The position numbers and the translations under genes were made by a program. Shown piece after piece: positions 56,364 to 64,000 of a stretch of 64,000 bases of DNA. Location of the stretch: assembly GCA_036843405.1 (NCBI GenBank), contig DAITSJ010000003.1:169929-233928 (forward strand), written 5' to 3'. The stretch comes from DGNJ01 sp002388905. Its GTDB lineage: Bacteria; Pseudomonadota; Gammaproteobacteria; Pseudomonadales; Porticoccaceae. Within the stretch, counting starts at the first letter, position 1. Each line of letters starts with the position of its first letter. The notes under the pieces are model-generated. The model was not told where the DNA came from. It did not search any database and saw nothing but the letters and a program-made list of their open reading frames with translations.

Positions 56364-57101
56364 TCAGAGAGCATGCCGGGCCAGCGCGTTGAGCATGCCG
56401 GCGATATCGAAGGTTTCAATCATGTCCGCACCCCGGGAAAACAGGTCTGCGGCCAGGTCCGGGTCGTCCACTTCGTAGACCACGAGCTTGCCGGCAAAAC
56501 CGGCGAGGTCGGCACCTTCGGGAATCTTGTCGATGTCGCAGAAAAGAAACTCCGGTGGCTGGCCGGCGAGAAGCGGCTCGCCGTCCTGCCAGTCTTTCAG
56601 CACCAGGCCCAGGCGCGGATAGCCCCGGTCTGCAGCGTGGGCCATGAATTCCTCGTCGAAGCTGATCAGGATGGCGCGCTCGCGGATGGGAGCAAGGACA
56701 TTGTCGAGAATGTCGTAGGCCCGTTCCACGCCTGCCAGGTGGACGGCGGTGCGCTTGACTTCGACGAAGACCGAAACCGCGGGTTGACCGTGCAGATACT
56801 CAACCAGCTGAGCCAGGGAACAGATGGTTTCATCAGGAAAGGCGCCGGCCAGGCGCCCGGGCTCCGTAGCGGGATGAGCGACGGCTTCCTCGAGGTCGAG
56901 CAGGTGGATGGCATTGTCGATACCGCTGATCCGGGACATCAGGGTGTCGTGGTAAAGCACCGGCTTCAGGTCGGCGGTGAACTGGATGTCGGTTTCCAGG
57001 AAATGGGCGCCGGCCTCGACGGCTTTTTTAAAGCCGAGCAGGGTGTTTTCCGGATAGATCCTGGGAAAACCCCGGTGTGCCACCAAGCGGTCCTGCAACA
57101 T
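56364..57101 (-). CDS. Glycerophosphodiester phosphodiesterase
   Basis: 245 aa, a GDPD TIM barrel. Motifs: VAHRGFPRIYPENTLLGFKKAVEAGAHFLETDIQF gives the metal and catalytic His (HRG, PENT, E-T-D) and LYHDTLMSRISG the second His. It hydrolyses glycerophosphodiesters to glycerol-3-phosphate and an alcohol. No signal peptide, so cytoplasmic. AAGGGG lies upstream of the ATG at 57101. Together with the FGGY and GlpD-like genes it points to glycerophosphate salvage. Confidence 0.92.
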   Translation of the reverse strand: MLQDRLVAHRGFPRIYPENTLLGFKKAVEAGAHFLETDIQFTADLKPVLYHDTLMSRISGIDNAIHLLDLEEAVAHPATEPGRLAGAFPDETICSLAQLVEYLHGQPAVSVFVEVKRTAVHLAGVERAYDILDNVLAPIRERAILISFDEEFMAHAADRGYPRLGLVLKDWQDGEPLLAGQPPEFLFCDIDKIPEGADLAGFAGKLVVYEVDDPDLAADLFSRGADMIETFDIAGMLNALARHAL

Positions 57102-57172
57102 GATCACCCCTTCTCGATTCGGGTTTGTTGCAAGTATGGCCGCCGCGCCGGCCGGGCGCAAAGAAAAGGCAC

Positions 57173-58027
57173 TCAGGCCGTGTTGGTCGAGGCTTTCTCG
57201 GCGGCCTGAACGGTTTGGAGCATGAGGGTGTTGATGGTCATGGGGCCGACACCCCCGGGCACCGGCGTATAGGCAGCGGCCCGATCGGCGATGGAAGCCA
57301 GTTCGATATCGCCGACCCGGCCGGGATGGTAGCCGGCATCGACGACCACGGCGCCGTCCCTGATCCATTCACCCTTGATGAATTCAGGCCGGCCCACGGC
57401 ACCCACCACCAGGTCCGCGCGACCGATAATGTCGGGCAGGTTCGCGGTGCGGGAATGGCAGATGGTGACCGTGGCGTTGGCGTTGAGCAACATCATGGCC
57501 ATGGGCTTGCCGAGAATCGCGCTGCGGCCCACCACCACGGCATTCCTGCCCGCCAGGGGCACCTTGTAGTGCTCGAGGATACGCATGATGCCCTGGGGGG
57601 TGGCAGAGCCGTAGGCGTCCTCGCCCATGGCCATCCGACCGAAACCCAGGCAGGTGACCCCGTCCACGTCCTTGGCCAGGGCGATGGCGTCGAAACAGGC
57701 GCGTTCGTCGATCTGTGCGGGCACCGGGTGTTGCAGGAGAATACCGTGACAGTCCGGGTTGGCATTCAGTTCTTCGATGCGGGCGAGCAGCTCTTCCGTT
57801 GTGGTGGAGGCCGGCATTTCCACCGCCATGGATTCCATGCCGACCCGTTGGCAGGCGTTCTGTTTCATGCGCACATAGGTGGCCGAGGCGGGATCGTCGC
57901 CCACCAGGATAGTGGCGAGAATCGGCGCCTTGCCATTATTGGCCGCCTTGAGAGCCGCCACGCGGGACTGGAGTTCCTCCTCGGTTTGCTGGGCGAGGGT
58001 CTTGCCGTCAAGGATCGTTGCTGTCAT
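57173..58027 (-). CDS. folD: Bifunctional methylenetetrahydrofolate dehydrogenase/cyclohydrolase
   Basis: 284 aa, full length. Interconverts 5,10-methylene-, methenyl- and 10-formyl-tetrahydrofolate using NADP. The catalytic lysine is in [16 protein letters not shown] and the substrate loop is [13 protein letters not shown]. The NADP site reads [17 protein letters not shown], and the C-terminus has the family [13 protein letters not shown]. Confidence 0.98.
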   Translation of the reverse strand: MTATILDGKTLAQQTEEELQSRVAALKAANNGKAPILATILVGDDPASATYVRMKQNACQRVGMESMAVEMPASTTTEELLARIEELNANPDCHGILLQHPVPAQIDERACFDAIALAKDVDGVTCLGFGRMAMGEDAYGSATPQGIMRILEHYKVPLAGRNAVVVGRSAILGKPMAMMLLNANATVTICHSRTANLPDIIGRADLVVGAVGRPEFIKGEWIRDGAVVVDAGYHPGRVGDIELASIADRAAAYTPVPGGVGPMTINTLMLQTVQAAEKASTNTA

Positions 58028-58298
58028 CGAGAACGCTCGTCTTGAATTGTCGAAAAAAGGGAAGGCCGGTGCGGCCGGGGGAGGGGAATCATACCGCTCC
58101 CGACTCCACGAGCAAAGCCCGTCGACCTTCCCGACCCGACTCGTCAGTTGCCGGTGCTCGCCCGCCGACAGAGACGCGGTTGCTCCGGCTGGCGGGCGTT
58201 AAGTCTGTCGAACTCCCGGGTCCGGCGGCGTGCGCAGATCCTGTCGGTCATGGTACGCAAGGCGGGTCGCTGCCGGTTGAAAGGTAACGACCTGAAAT

Positions 58299-59711
58299 TC
58301 AGGTCTTCGACTCACCACCATCTTCCATCTGTTCTCCCAGCGCCAGTAGCAGGGTCTGGAACTGCTGCCGCTCCTCCTCCTGCAGGGGACGTTTGAGCAG
58401 TTTTCGCAGCCAGAAAAGCAACTGCACCTGCTGCTTGCGGGGCAGGCCGTCGAGCCAGTGGGACAGATCCTGGGGCGCGAGCAACAGACTGTCCCGGCGG
58501 GCGTGATTGCGCACACGCACCTGGTACCAGCTGCGCAGGGCGCGTCCGGCCAGGGCGGTGGCGAATTCGATATTGGCCACCGGTCCCAGTTGCCACTGTT
58601 CGTAGCCGGGTACTTTCGATATCAGCTTGAAACTCAGGGCATCGCGACCGGCAAAGCCGCCGGCGGCGCCCCCCAGGGCGCCCCCCAACAGTGCTCCCAG
58701 CAACAGGGAGGTACCCCCGGTGGCGGCATCCACCGCCAGCCCCGACATGGCGCCGGCGGCACCGCTGAGGGAGGCAAGGCGGGGGCGTGACAGCCCCCAG
58801 GCGCGCCATTCGTGGCTATCGGTAAGGTCGCCTTCCCGGGGGCCCGGCCACTCTCCCTCCCAGTCCAGGCGGTGGTGACCGTAGAGGCTCGCCAGCTGTT
58901 GTTGGAACTGGTTTTCCCGATGCTGTAATTCCCGGTTATAGCGGGCTACGCCGGTGCTGCGAATCTGCGCCCGGGAACCGACCACCGGCAGTTGCAGCCG
59001 GAACCTCAGCACTTCCTGCAAATAGTCCACCAGCCTGTCGGCGGCTTGCTGGTGCCGGCCCTGGCGCTGGCGTTGCAGGGCGTCGACGCTGTGCATCAGA
59101 GGCTGCCGCCAGGGGGGGTGTATTTCCGCCATGGACCGCAACAGGGCAAGGTGCTGTTCGAAGGGAGCCAGCAGGGGGTTGAAGGTACGGACCAGTGAAA
59201 AGTACTGCCCGAGGGCGGACTGCCAGTCCGCTTCATGGGGGTGATCCCCCATGGGGTTGAGCAGCGCCAGCCGGGGTTGACCGGTCCAGGATAACAGGGT
59301 CAATTCCGCTTCGAACGCGGTACTGAAAGGCTGCCGGCAATCCACCACGTAGACGATACCCGCTCCCCGGAGAATGGGTTCCAGCAGGGCACAGTCATCG
59401 GCAAAGCGGGGCTCCTGGCGGTGACGGGCGACAAACTCCGCCAGCACCGCCGGACGTCCGGCGGCGGTTTCGCTATGGCCGGCACACCAGTCCAGCATCT
59501 GGCGGGCGCGCTGGAAGCCGGGGGTATCCACCAGTTCGTAAAGTATCTCGTCCCCCAGCATCAGCCGGTACTGGTGGACTTCCCGGGTAGTGCCGCTCAC
59601 CGGGGATACGGCGATATGATCGTCCTGCACCAGGGTGGATACCACGCTGGATTTGCCCTGATTGGGATGTCCCACCACCGCAAAGACGGGAAAATCCGGG
59701 GATTCAGCCAT
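58299..59711 (-). CDS. GTPase/DUF3482 family protein
   Basis: 470 aa. An N-terminal Era/Der-like GTPase: P-loop GHPNQGKSS (14-22), switch SGTTRE and VDTPGF. The usual NKxD motif is not seen; the equivalent region reads LLNPMGDHP. The DUF3482 region follows, with a glycine-zipper stretch (TGGTSLLLGALLGGALGGAAGGFAG, about residues 332-356) that may insert into membranes. Its partner DUF2868 gene overlaps it by eight bases. The pair is known from other gammaproteobacteria, with no settled function. Confidence 0.88.
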   Translation of the reverse strand: MAESPDFPVFAVVGHPNQGKSSVVSTLVQDDHIAVSPVSGTTREVHQYRLMLGDEILYELVDTPGFQRARQMLDWCAGHSETAAGRPAVLAEFVARHRQEPRFADDCALLEPILRGAGIVYVVDCRQPFSTAFEAELTLLSWTGQPRLALLNPMGDHPHEADWQSALGQYFSLVRTFNPLLAPFEQHLALLRSMAEIHPPWRQPLMHSVDALQRQRQGRHQQAADRLVDYLQEVLRFRLQLPVVGSRAQIRSTGVARYNRELQHRENQFQQQLASLYGHHRLDWEGEWPGPREGDLTDSHEWRAWGLSRPRLASLSGAAGAMSGLAVDAATGGTSLLLGALLGGALGGAAGGFAGRDALSFKLISKVPGYEQWQLGPVANIEFATALAGRALRSWYQVRVRNHARRDSLLLAPQDLSHWLDGLPRKQQVQLLFWLRKLLKRPLQEEERQQFQTLLLALGEQMEDGGESKT

Positions 59712-60948
59712 GGGGAGTTTCTCTGCCGGTTACCAGAAACACCTCCAGAGGCAGGTCGTTGCGGGCCAGGAACACGCTCCAGCTGTGCTCCAGAGTCGCC
59801 AGCCGGCGTTCGTCAAGCCCGGGTGCCAGCACATGAAGCCTGGGCCTGGCGCCTGTGTCCAGGTGACATTGCAGCAGGTCCGCCAGGTCGCCGGTGGGCA
59901 CCGCATGGGCGGGGATATACCAGTTATTCAGTTCCCTGCCGTCACCAGCTATCCGGGCCCTGTCCTCCTCGAAGCCCCGCCCGCCCAGGGTGCGGCAGCC
60001 CTCGGGAAGCCCCGAGACATCGGTGGCCTGCCAGGCAAAGCCGGGCGTATCCGGCAGTTTTTCAAGACCCGGGAAATGCCGTTGCGCCGGTTCCAGGGCG
60101 GGTTGTTCCGGCTGCAGGGCCCGGTAGTTCACGGCCGGCGTGGCCAGGGCCTCGTACCGCAGGCGCAGACGATGGTTGTATCTGGGCCACCGCGCCAGCC
60201 CCCGGATCAGGCGCCAATGACAGCACAGCAACAACAGGACTGCCGGCAATAAAATCCACAGGGCCAGCAACTGGGTCAGCCACAGGGCCCAGAGCCAGGA
60301 GTCGGCCAGCAGGCTGGCCTCCCAGCCGCTGATGGAGCCGGCCTCGGCAGCAGCAACGATGGCAGCGGCCGGTGGTTCCACCACGCCGGCACCCAACCAG
60401 TGGAACAGCTTGTCCACCCTGAGTGAAACAGCGGCGATCGATGTACTCCAGTAAAAAATCACTTCCCGGCTGGCCAGCAGCAGCCACAGCCACACCAGCC
60501 CGGAAACGCAGAACATTGCCTGGGCCAGCAGCGATTGGCGGGCAAACCAGAGAGCGATCACCCGGTCGCTGTGGGGGGTCACCAGAGGTCGCCACCAGGG
60601 CGTGCGCCCCAGTATCAGGCCGGAGACAGCTGTTACCGCCATCAACAACAGAGGCAGGGTCCAGAAGGTCATCAGGAAAACCAGCAAGTGGATGCCACTG
60701 CCGCCGGGCCATACCAGCAGACCGCTCAGGGCCAGCACACCACTGAAAGCCCCCCACAGGGGCCAGAATCGCGCCCAGCGGAAGCGCTCGGCTGGCGGCA
60801 GAGTCTCGGCCCGGGCGAGAAACTCCCGCCAGCCGTTGACCATCGATGCCGACGTGGCTTTCTCATCGGCGACCGCCAGCCAGCGCAGCCCCAATTCCAG
60901 CTGGCGGCTGGCGGAGAGATTCCGTCTGCCTGTCGAATTCTGCATCAT
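59704..60948 (-). CDS. DUF2868 family membrane protein
   Basis: 414 aa with several hydrophobic segments (about 70-86, 90-117, 150-180 and 225-245) and a soluble C-terminal domain (about 260-414). The family is DUF2868, which is routinely found beside GTPase/DUF3482 genes. It is the upstream partner of the pair and its stop overlaps the start of the GTPase gene, so the two are translated together. Confidence 0.88.
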   Translation of the reverse strand: MMQNSTGRRNLSASRQLELGLRWLAVADEKATSASMVNGWREFLARAETLPPAERFRWARFWPLWGAFSGVLALSGLLVWPGGSGIHLLVFLMTFWTLPLLLMAVTAVSGLILGRTPWWRPLVTPHSDRVIALWFARQSLLAQAMFCVSGLVWLWLLLASREVIFYWSTSIAAVSLRVDKLFHWLGAGVVEPPAAAIVAAAEAGSISGWEASLLADSWLWALWLTQLLALWILLPAVLLLLCCHWRLIRGLARWPRYNHRLRLRYEALATPAVNYRALQPEQPALEPAQRHFPGLEKLPDTPGFAWQATDVSGLPEGCRTLGGRGFEEDRARIAGDGRELNNWYIPAHAVPTGDLADLLQCHLDTGARPRLHVLAPGLDERRLATLEHSWSVFLARNDLPLEVFLVTGRETPHG

Positions 60949-61147
60949 TGGCGGGAGTGTAATGAAAAGCAGCGGGAAGAACTATTTTTGTTGCAGTCCG
61001 GCCAGGGTTACGCGGATCGGTGCCGAAGCTTTGTACACGTGGTGTGCCAGAACTTTTGTCGTTGCTGCTTTCGAAGGAACGGGGCCTGAAACGGCCCCGG
61101 TATTGTGTCCATGAGAAGTGGCCAGAAATCCCTGTCCGTAACGAAAA

Positions 61148-61177
61148 CCGGGGACAGTCCTTTCAGACTGTCCCCGG
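61148..61177 (-). terminator. Intrinsic terminator of the phasin gene
   Basis: Perfect 12-base inverted repeat CCGGGGACAGTC with a six-base loop (61148-61177). On the minus strand it is followed by TTTT (61147-61144). It lies about 27 bp after the phasin stop. A second short hairpin (GGGGCC/GGCCCC) lies at 61081-61098. Confidence 0.75.
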
Positions 61178-61203
61178 TGGTGGTTCGGGCGAGAAGGCCG
61201 GCT

Positions 61204-61770
61204 TTAGCTGGCTGAGTTCTCGGAGACCGCAGCTTCTGCCGCGGGTGAAGCTGTTGCGGCGGGTGCCGCTTTCTGCGGTGCCGGGCTGGATTTCTTGGTG
61301 ACAGCCTTGCGAGCAGCCGGTTTCCTTTTTGCCTTGGGGGCAGCCTTGGTTTCCGTAGCGGAAGACAGGGTGGACTTCAGCGATTTGCCGGCATCGGTGA
61401 ATTTTTTCACAACGCCACTCACGCTATCCTTGAGGCCATCTGTATTGATTGTGTCCAGACGGTAAAGGGACTTGAGTTCGCTTCCCAGGCTCTCGAGGGA
61501 TTCCATATTGCTGCCATAGAGGTCTTTCAGCTTGCCCTTGGCAGTGGTGCGGAACTCCGCATTCTGCGCCAGGAATCCTTTGATGCTGCCGGTGGTCAGG
61601 CCGCTGTAAAGGGTATCGATACGCGCGTCGATCAGTTCGGCAACCGTGGCGTTGTTGCGCTTCAGGCTCTCCATTACAAACTGAGACTGGGCCTGGATGG
61701 TCTTGGCGCCGGTGTCGGCGGCGGTTTTGGAATAATCCTGTACTTTACGGGCTGATGATTGCAGCGACAT
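61204..61770 (-). CDS. Phasin family protein
   Basis: 188 aa. The helical phasin domain (about 1-125) reads like granule-associated PhaP/PhaF proteins: SARKVQDYSKTAADTGAKTIQAQSQFVMESLKRNNATVAELID, with amphipathic helices. The last 50 residues are an Ala-, Lys- and Pro-rich tail (AAPKAKRKPAARKAVTKKSSP) like the DNA-binding histone-type tail of PhaF. It coats polyhydroxyalkanoate granules and may tie them to the nucleoid. Divergent from phaR, with palindromes between them. Confidence 0.9.
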   Translation of the reverse strand: MSLQSSARKVQDYSKTAADTGAKTIQAQSQFVMESLKRNNATVAELIDARIDTLYSGLTTGSIKGFLAQNAEFRTTAKGKLKDLYGSNMESLESLGSELKSLYRLDTINTDGLKDSVSGVVKKFTDAGKSLKSTLSSATETKAAPKAKRKPAARKAVTKKSSPAPQKAAPAATASPAAEAAVSENSAS

Positions 61771-61798
61771 GGTCGTTCTCCTGTGGTGGATCGATAGT

Positions 61799-61813
61799 TT
61801 GTGCGGTGCACAA
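61799..61813. promoter_or_regulatory. Palindromic operator 1 (TTGTGC-N3-GCACAA)
   Basis: TTGTGCGGTGCACAA, two 6-base arms around GGT. It lies just downstream of the phasin -10, about where transcription starts, and is 29 bp from the phasin start codon. Probably bound by PhaR. Confidence 0.6.
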
Positions 61814-61821
61814 TGGAGCCC

Positions 61822-61850
61822 ACTTTAGCCATGACCGCCGGTGATGTCAA
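61822..61850 (-). promoter_or_regulatory. Phasin promoter
   Basis: On the minus strand TTGACA (61850-61845), 17 bp, then TAAAGT (61827-61822). A consensus -35, ideal spacing and a 4/6 -10. Operator 1 covers the expected start site and operator 2 lies just upstream. Confidence 0.6.
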
Positions 61851-61854
61851 CAAC

Positions 61855-61875
61855 AATTTGTGCGACGCACAAATT
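61855..61875. promoter_or_regulatory. Palindromic operator 2, 21-bp perfect palindrome
   Basis: AATTTGTGCG-A-CGCACAAATT: perfect 10-base arms around one base, containing the same TTGTGC-N3-GCACAA core as operator 1. The centres of the two are 59 bp apart. It sits between the phasin -35 and the phaR side of the gap. Confidence 0.65.
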
Positions 61876-62033
61876 TATTTTGTTATAAGAATAGATTGAC
61901 TTTGCGGGTATGTGTTATATAGGAAGTGTCACCCGGTTGCTGTTATCCGGCTATCCGGGCAACAATTGTCGCCGGGCCGAGAGCGCGCGCTACAGTTGTA
62001 TATAATGACCGATCATTTCGGATTTCCCTAAAC

Positions 62034-62564
62034 ATGCATAAACTGAAGAAGTACCCCAATCGCCGCATTTATCACACCGGCCTCAGCAGTTACATCACCC
62101 TGGAGGACATACGGGCCATGGTGCTTGCCAGGGAGGAGTTCCAGGTTGTGGACTCAAAAACCGGGAAGGACCTGACCCGGGCTGTGCTGCTGCAGATTAT
62201 CGCCGAAATGGAGGCGGAAGGGCACGAGTCCCTGTTGACCAACCGTTTGCTGGAGGAGCTGATCCGTTTCTACGGTGACAGCATGGTGGGAATGCTAAGC
62301 CCCTTTGTGGAGAAACAGATAGTGGGGCTGCTCAAGCAGCAGGACAGCCTGCGCCGTCAGCTGCGAAAACTCTCGCCCGCCGGTTCCCGCGGTTCCGGCC
62401 AGTCCCTGGCGGGATTGGTGCCCGTACCGGCAAAGCTCCGGGATCAGTTCACCCAGCAGTACCAGCAACTACTTAAGTCTTTCGGACCTGGGAAAAAAGA
62501 GTCCGCAGCGGATGAGGAGGACGAATCCGACCGGCAGGAGCCGGAAAAAGGCAAAAAGGAATAA
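62034..62564 (+). CDS. phaR: Polyhydroxyalkanoate synthesis repressor PhaR
   Basis: 176 aa. The N-terminal domain MHKLKKYPNRRIYHTGLSSYITLEDIRAMV is the hallmark PHB/PHA-accumulation DNA-binding domain, followed by a second domain (about 70-110: NRLLEELIRFYGDSMVGMLSPF). It represses phasin genes and is titrated by the polymer. The last 25 residues are strongly acidic and polar, mostly Glu and Lys. The ATG at 62034 has no strong Shine-Dalgarno. A TATAAT lies at 62001-62006. Confidence 0.93.
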   Translation: MHKLKKYPNRRIYHTGLSSYITLEDIRAMVLAREEFQVVDSKTGKDLTRAVLLQIIAEMEAEGHESLLTNRLLEELIRFYGDSMVGMLSPFVEKQIVGLLKQQDSLRRQLRKLSPAGSRGSGQSLAGLVPVPAKLRDQFTQQYQQLLKSFGPGKKESAADEEDESDRQEPEKGKKE

Positions 62565-62678
62565 GCACAATAATCGGCCGCCAGCAGAAATTTCCCAACT
62601 ACCACAACACCTCCCGTCCCGTGTGAAGTTGATTACGCCCAATTTTGAGCTGGAGGCGTCAACTCGGCAGGTGACGAA

Positions 62679-62978
62679 TTGCAAGCCGCGGAGGATGACC
62701 GGCGACGGGATTGCCAGTTCCAGTTACACATAAGGGGCTTCCGCAAGAGTGGGGGAGATATCTTCCTGCGCGGTCTCGAAGAAGCACAGAAGCGGTATGT
62801 CCAGCAACAGGCGCCGGACGCTGAGATGAAATTGGTGAGGGAGATAGTCCAGCGCGTCTGGTTCTTCGCCGACCATCCGGATGCGGGAAGGATCGCACCT
62901 GACTTCAAACAATCCATTTTGCGAGACTTTATCCTTTCGCCATTTCAGATCGTGTACTGGCAATTGGCGGCGGGTTAG
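62679..62978 (+). pseudogene. ParE-like toxin remnant
   Basis: Residues about 45-99 of this frame read LVREIVQRVWFFADHPDAGRIAPDFKQSILRDFILSPFQIVYWQ, which resembles the C-terminal half of ParE/RelE toxins (HP..GR, PF.IVY). The product then stops after IVYWQLAAG, lacking the final strands, and starts at a TTG with a non-typical N-terminus. No antitoxin is seen upstream. I read it as a decayed toxin gene, not a working one. Confidence 0.45.
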
Positions 62979-63016
62979 GATACTCCGTAGCGGAAGATGT
63001 GAGGAGTATAGGGGTA

Positions 63017-63961
63017 GTGCCAACGACACCAGATGACCCGAGGGTCTCCGTTTCCGCGTCCACTCATCCCTGGCACGCGCGGCCACAGGAAGCGGTGTTC
63101 AGTGAGCTCGACACCAGCGCCACCGGTCTCGATACGGCGGAAGCTGAGCGGCGAATGGAACGGTACGGCCTCAACCGCCTGCCGGAAGCTCCGCCCCGCG
63201 GCCCGTTCATGCGTCTGCTGGCGCAATGCCATAACCTACTTATCTATGTTCTGCTCGGTGCGGCACTGATTGCCGGGGCAATGGGGCATGGGGTGGACAC
63301 CATCGTCATTCTCGGCGTGGTGCTGGTCAATGCGGTAATCGGGTTTGTGCAGGAGGGCAAGGCGGAAGATGCACTGCGCGCCATCCGTAATATGCTGTCG
63401 TCACAGGCGATGGTGTTGCGCGGCGGCCGGCATACGAGCGTACCGGCCGAGCAACTGGTGCCCGGCGACATCGTGCTATTGCAATCCGGTGACAAGGTCC
63501 CGGCCGATCTGCGTCTGTTTCGGACCAAGAGTCTGCTGATCCAGGAAGCGGTGCTTACCGGAGAATCCGTGGCAGTGGAAAAGGGTACCGAGGAGGTCAC
63601 CGAAGAAGCGGCATTGGGTGATCGCCTGTGCATGGCCTATTCCGGAACGCTCGTTACCCATGGCCAGGCCCACGGTATTGTCGTCGCCACTGGCCCGGCC
63701 ACGGAGATCGGCCGTATCAGCGGTCTGGTTGCCGGGGTGCAGACCCTGACCACGCCGCTGCTTCGGCAGATGGCGGTATTCTCGCGCTGGCTCACCGGCG
63801 CGGTGTTGGCACTGGCGCTGGCCATGTTTGTGTTCGGCGTGCTCGTGCGCGGCTTCAGCGCCGCAGAGATGTTCATGATGGTGGTGGGGTTGGCGGTTGC
63901 AGCCATTCCCGAGGGACTGCCGGCAATTCTTACTGTCACACTAGCTGTGATCTCTCTATAG
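63017..63961 (+). pseudogene. P-type cation ATPase, N-terminal fragment, broken at right edge
   Basis: 314 aa from a GTG at 63017 (AGGAG at 63002-63006); an upstream GTG at 62999 is also in frame. The N-terminal cation-ATPase domain (TGLDTAEAERRMERYGLNRLPE), actuator domain (VPGDIVLLQSGDKVPADLRLFR, then LTGESVAVEKG) and helix 4 (AAIPEGLPAILTVTLAV) are normal for Ca2+/Mn2+-type pumps. Directly after this the frame ends with ISL and a TAG. Intact relatives continue with a helix and the DKTGT phosphorylation motif, so the catalytic half is missing here. The last 50 bp may be foreign DNA. Confidence 0.7.
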
Positions 63962-64000
63962 GTTGTTCACTCGGGGCTTACCCGGAGAATTGGAGTTGCG

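Overview
The window looks like a piece of chromosome from a GC-rich gammaproteobacterium, probably marine and aerobic. Gene content and order suggest this: folE-prmB-aroC, yccA next to tusE, lpxH-ppiB facing glnS-cysS, folD, acnB, fadE, and a phasin facing phaR. I cannot name the genus from sequence alone. Coding density is high, most genes are ordinary housekeeping or metabolic genes, and I see no rRNA, tRNA, CRISPR array, prophage or integron.

Layout. 1-5.6 kb: end of a SixA-like phosphatase, then folE, prmB, aroC, yjbQ, phhB, tusE, a Bax-inhibitor-1 membrane protein and an unknown gene. 5.65-12.8 kb: a UmuD-like gene behind a LexA-type SOS box, then a promoter, TPP riboswitch and a compact thiamine operon (thiC, thiO, thiS, thiG, thiDE fusion, and thiF fused to a rhodanese). 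12.9-18 kb: a Ca2+/cation antiporter, an NADPH-oxidase-like flavocytochrome paired with a membrane-anchored cytochrome b5 domain, a membrane J-domain protein and the tRNA hydroxylation factor trhP. 18-26 kb: a beta-hydroxyacid dehydrogenase, an RND efflux pump with its divergent TetR repressor and operator, and a CPA-type antiporter. 26-37.6 kb: acnB, a DUF1289 protein, GST, miaE, lpxH, ppiB, glnS, cysS, an EEP-family phosphodiesterase, a flavodoxin-like protein and a carboxylesterase. 37.7-43.5 kb: two convergent membrane proteins that look like distant paralogues, TauE/SafE, a glutamine amidotransferase, a retropepsin-like protein, a MatB-like acyl-CoA synthetase, DUF3820 and YkvA proteins. 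43.6-52.5 kb: an Atm1-type ABC exporter, small secreted and MaoC proteins, a SlyD-like PPIase, a bactofilin, a methyltransferase-like protein, FadE, a histidine phosphatase, a 36-residue membrane microprotein and a 2OG-Fe(II) oxygenase. 52.8-58 kb: a Cys-rich mini protein, a glycerol-kinase-like FGGY kinase, a short GlpD-like protein, peroxiredoxin, a glycerophosphodiesterase and folD. 58.3-62.6 kb: a GTPase/DUF3482 plus DUF2868 membrane pair, then a phasin and phaR separated by paired palindromes. 62.7-64 kb: a ParE-like toxin remnant and a P-type ATPase that ends prematurely just before the window edge, possibly at a mobile-element insertion.

Working together. The thiamine operon covers the HMP and thiazole branches and their joining, using an oxygen-dependent glycine oxidase route under TPP feedback. 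FolE, PhhB and FolD belong to pterin/folate chemistry. The FGGY kinase, GlpD-like and GDPD proteins point to glycerol or glycerophosphodiester salvage. The phasin and PhaR show that the cell makes polyhydroxyalkanoate granules. The items most worth following up are the SOS-controlled UmuD-like protein with a missing catalytic lysine, the NOX-like/cytochrome b5 pair, the paired palindromes over the phasin promoter, the convergent membrane paralogues, the 36-residue membrane protein with a perfect Shine-Dalgarno, and the interrupted ATPase at the right edge.
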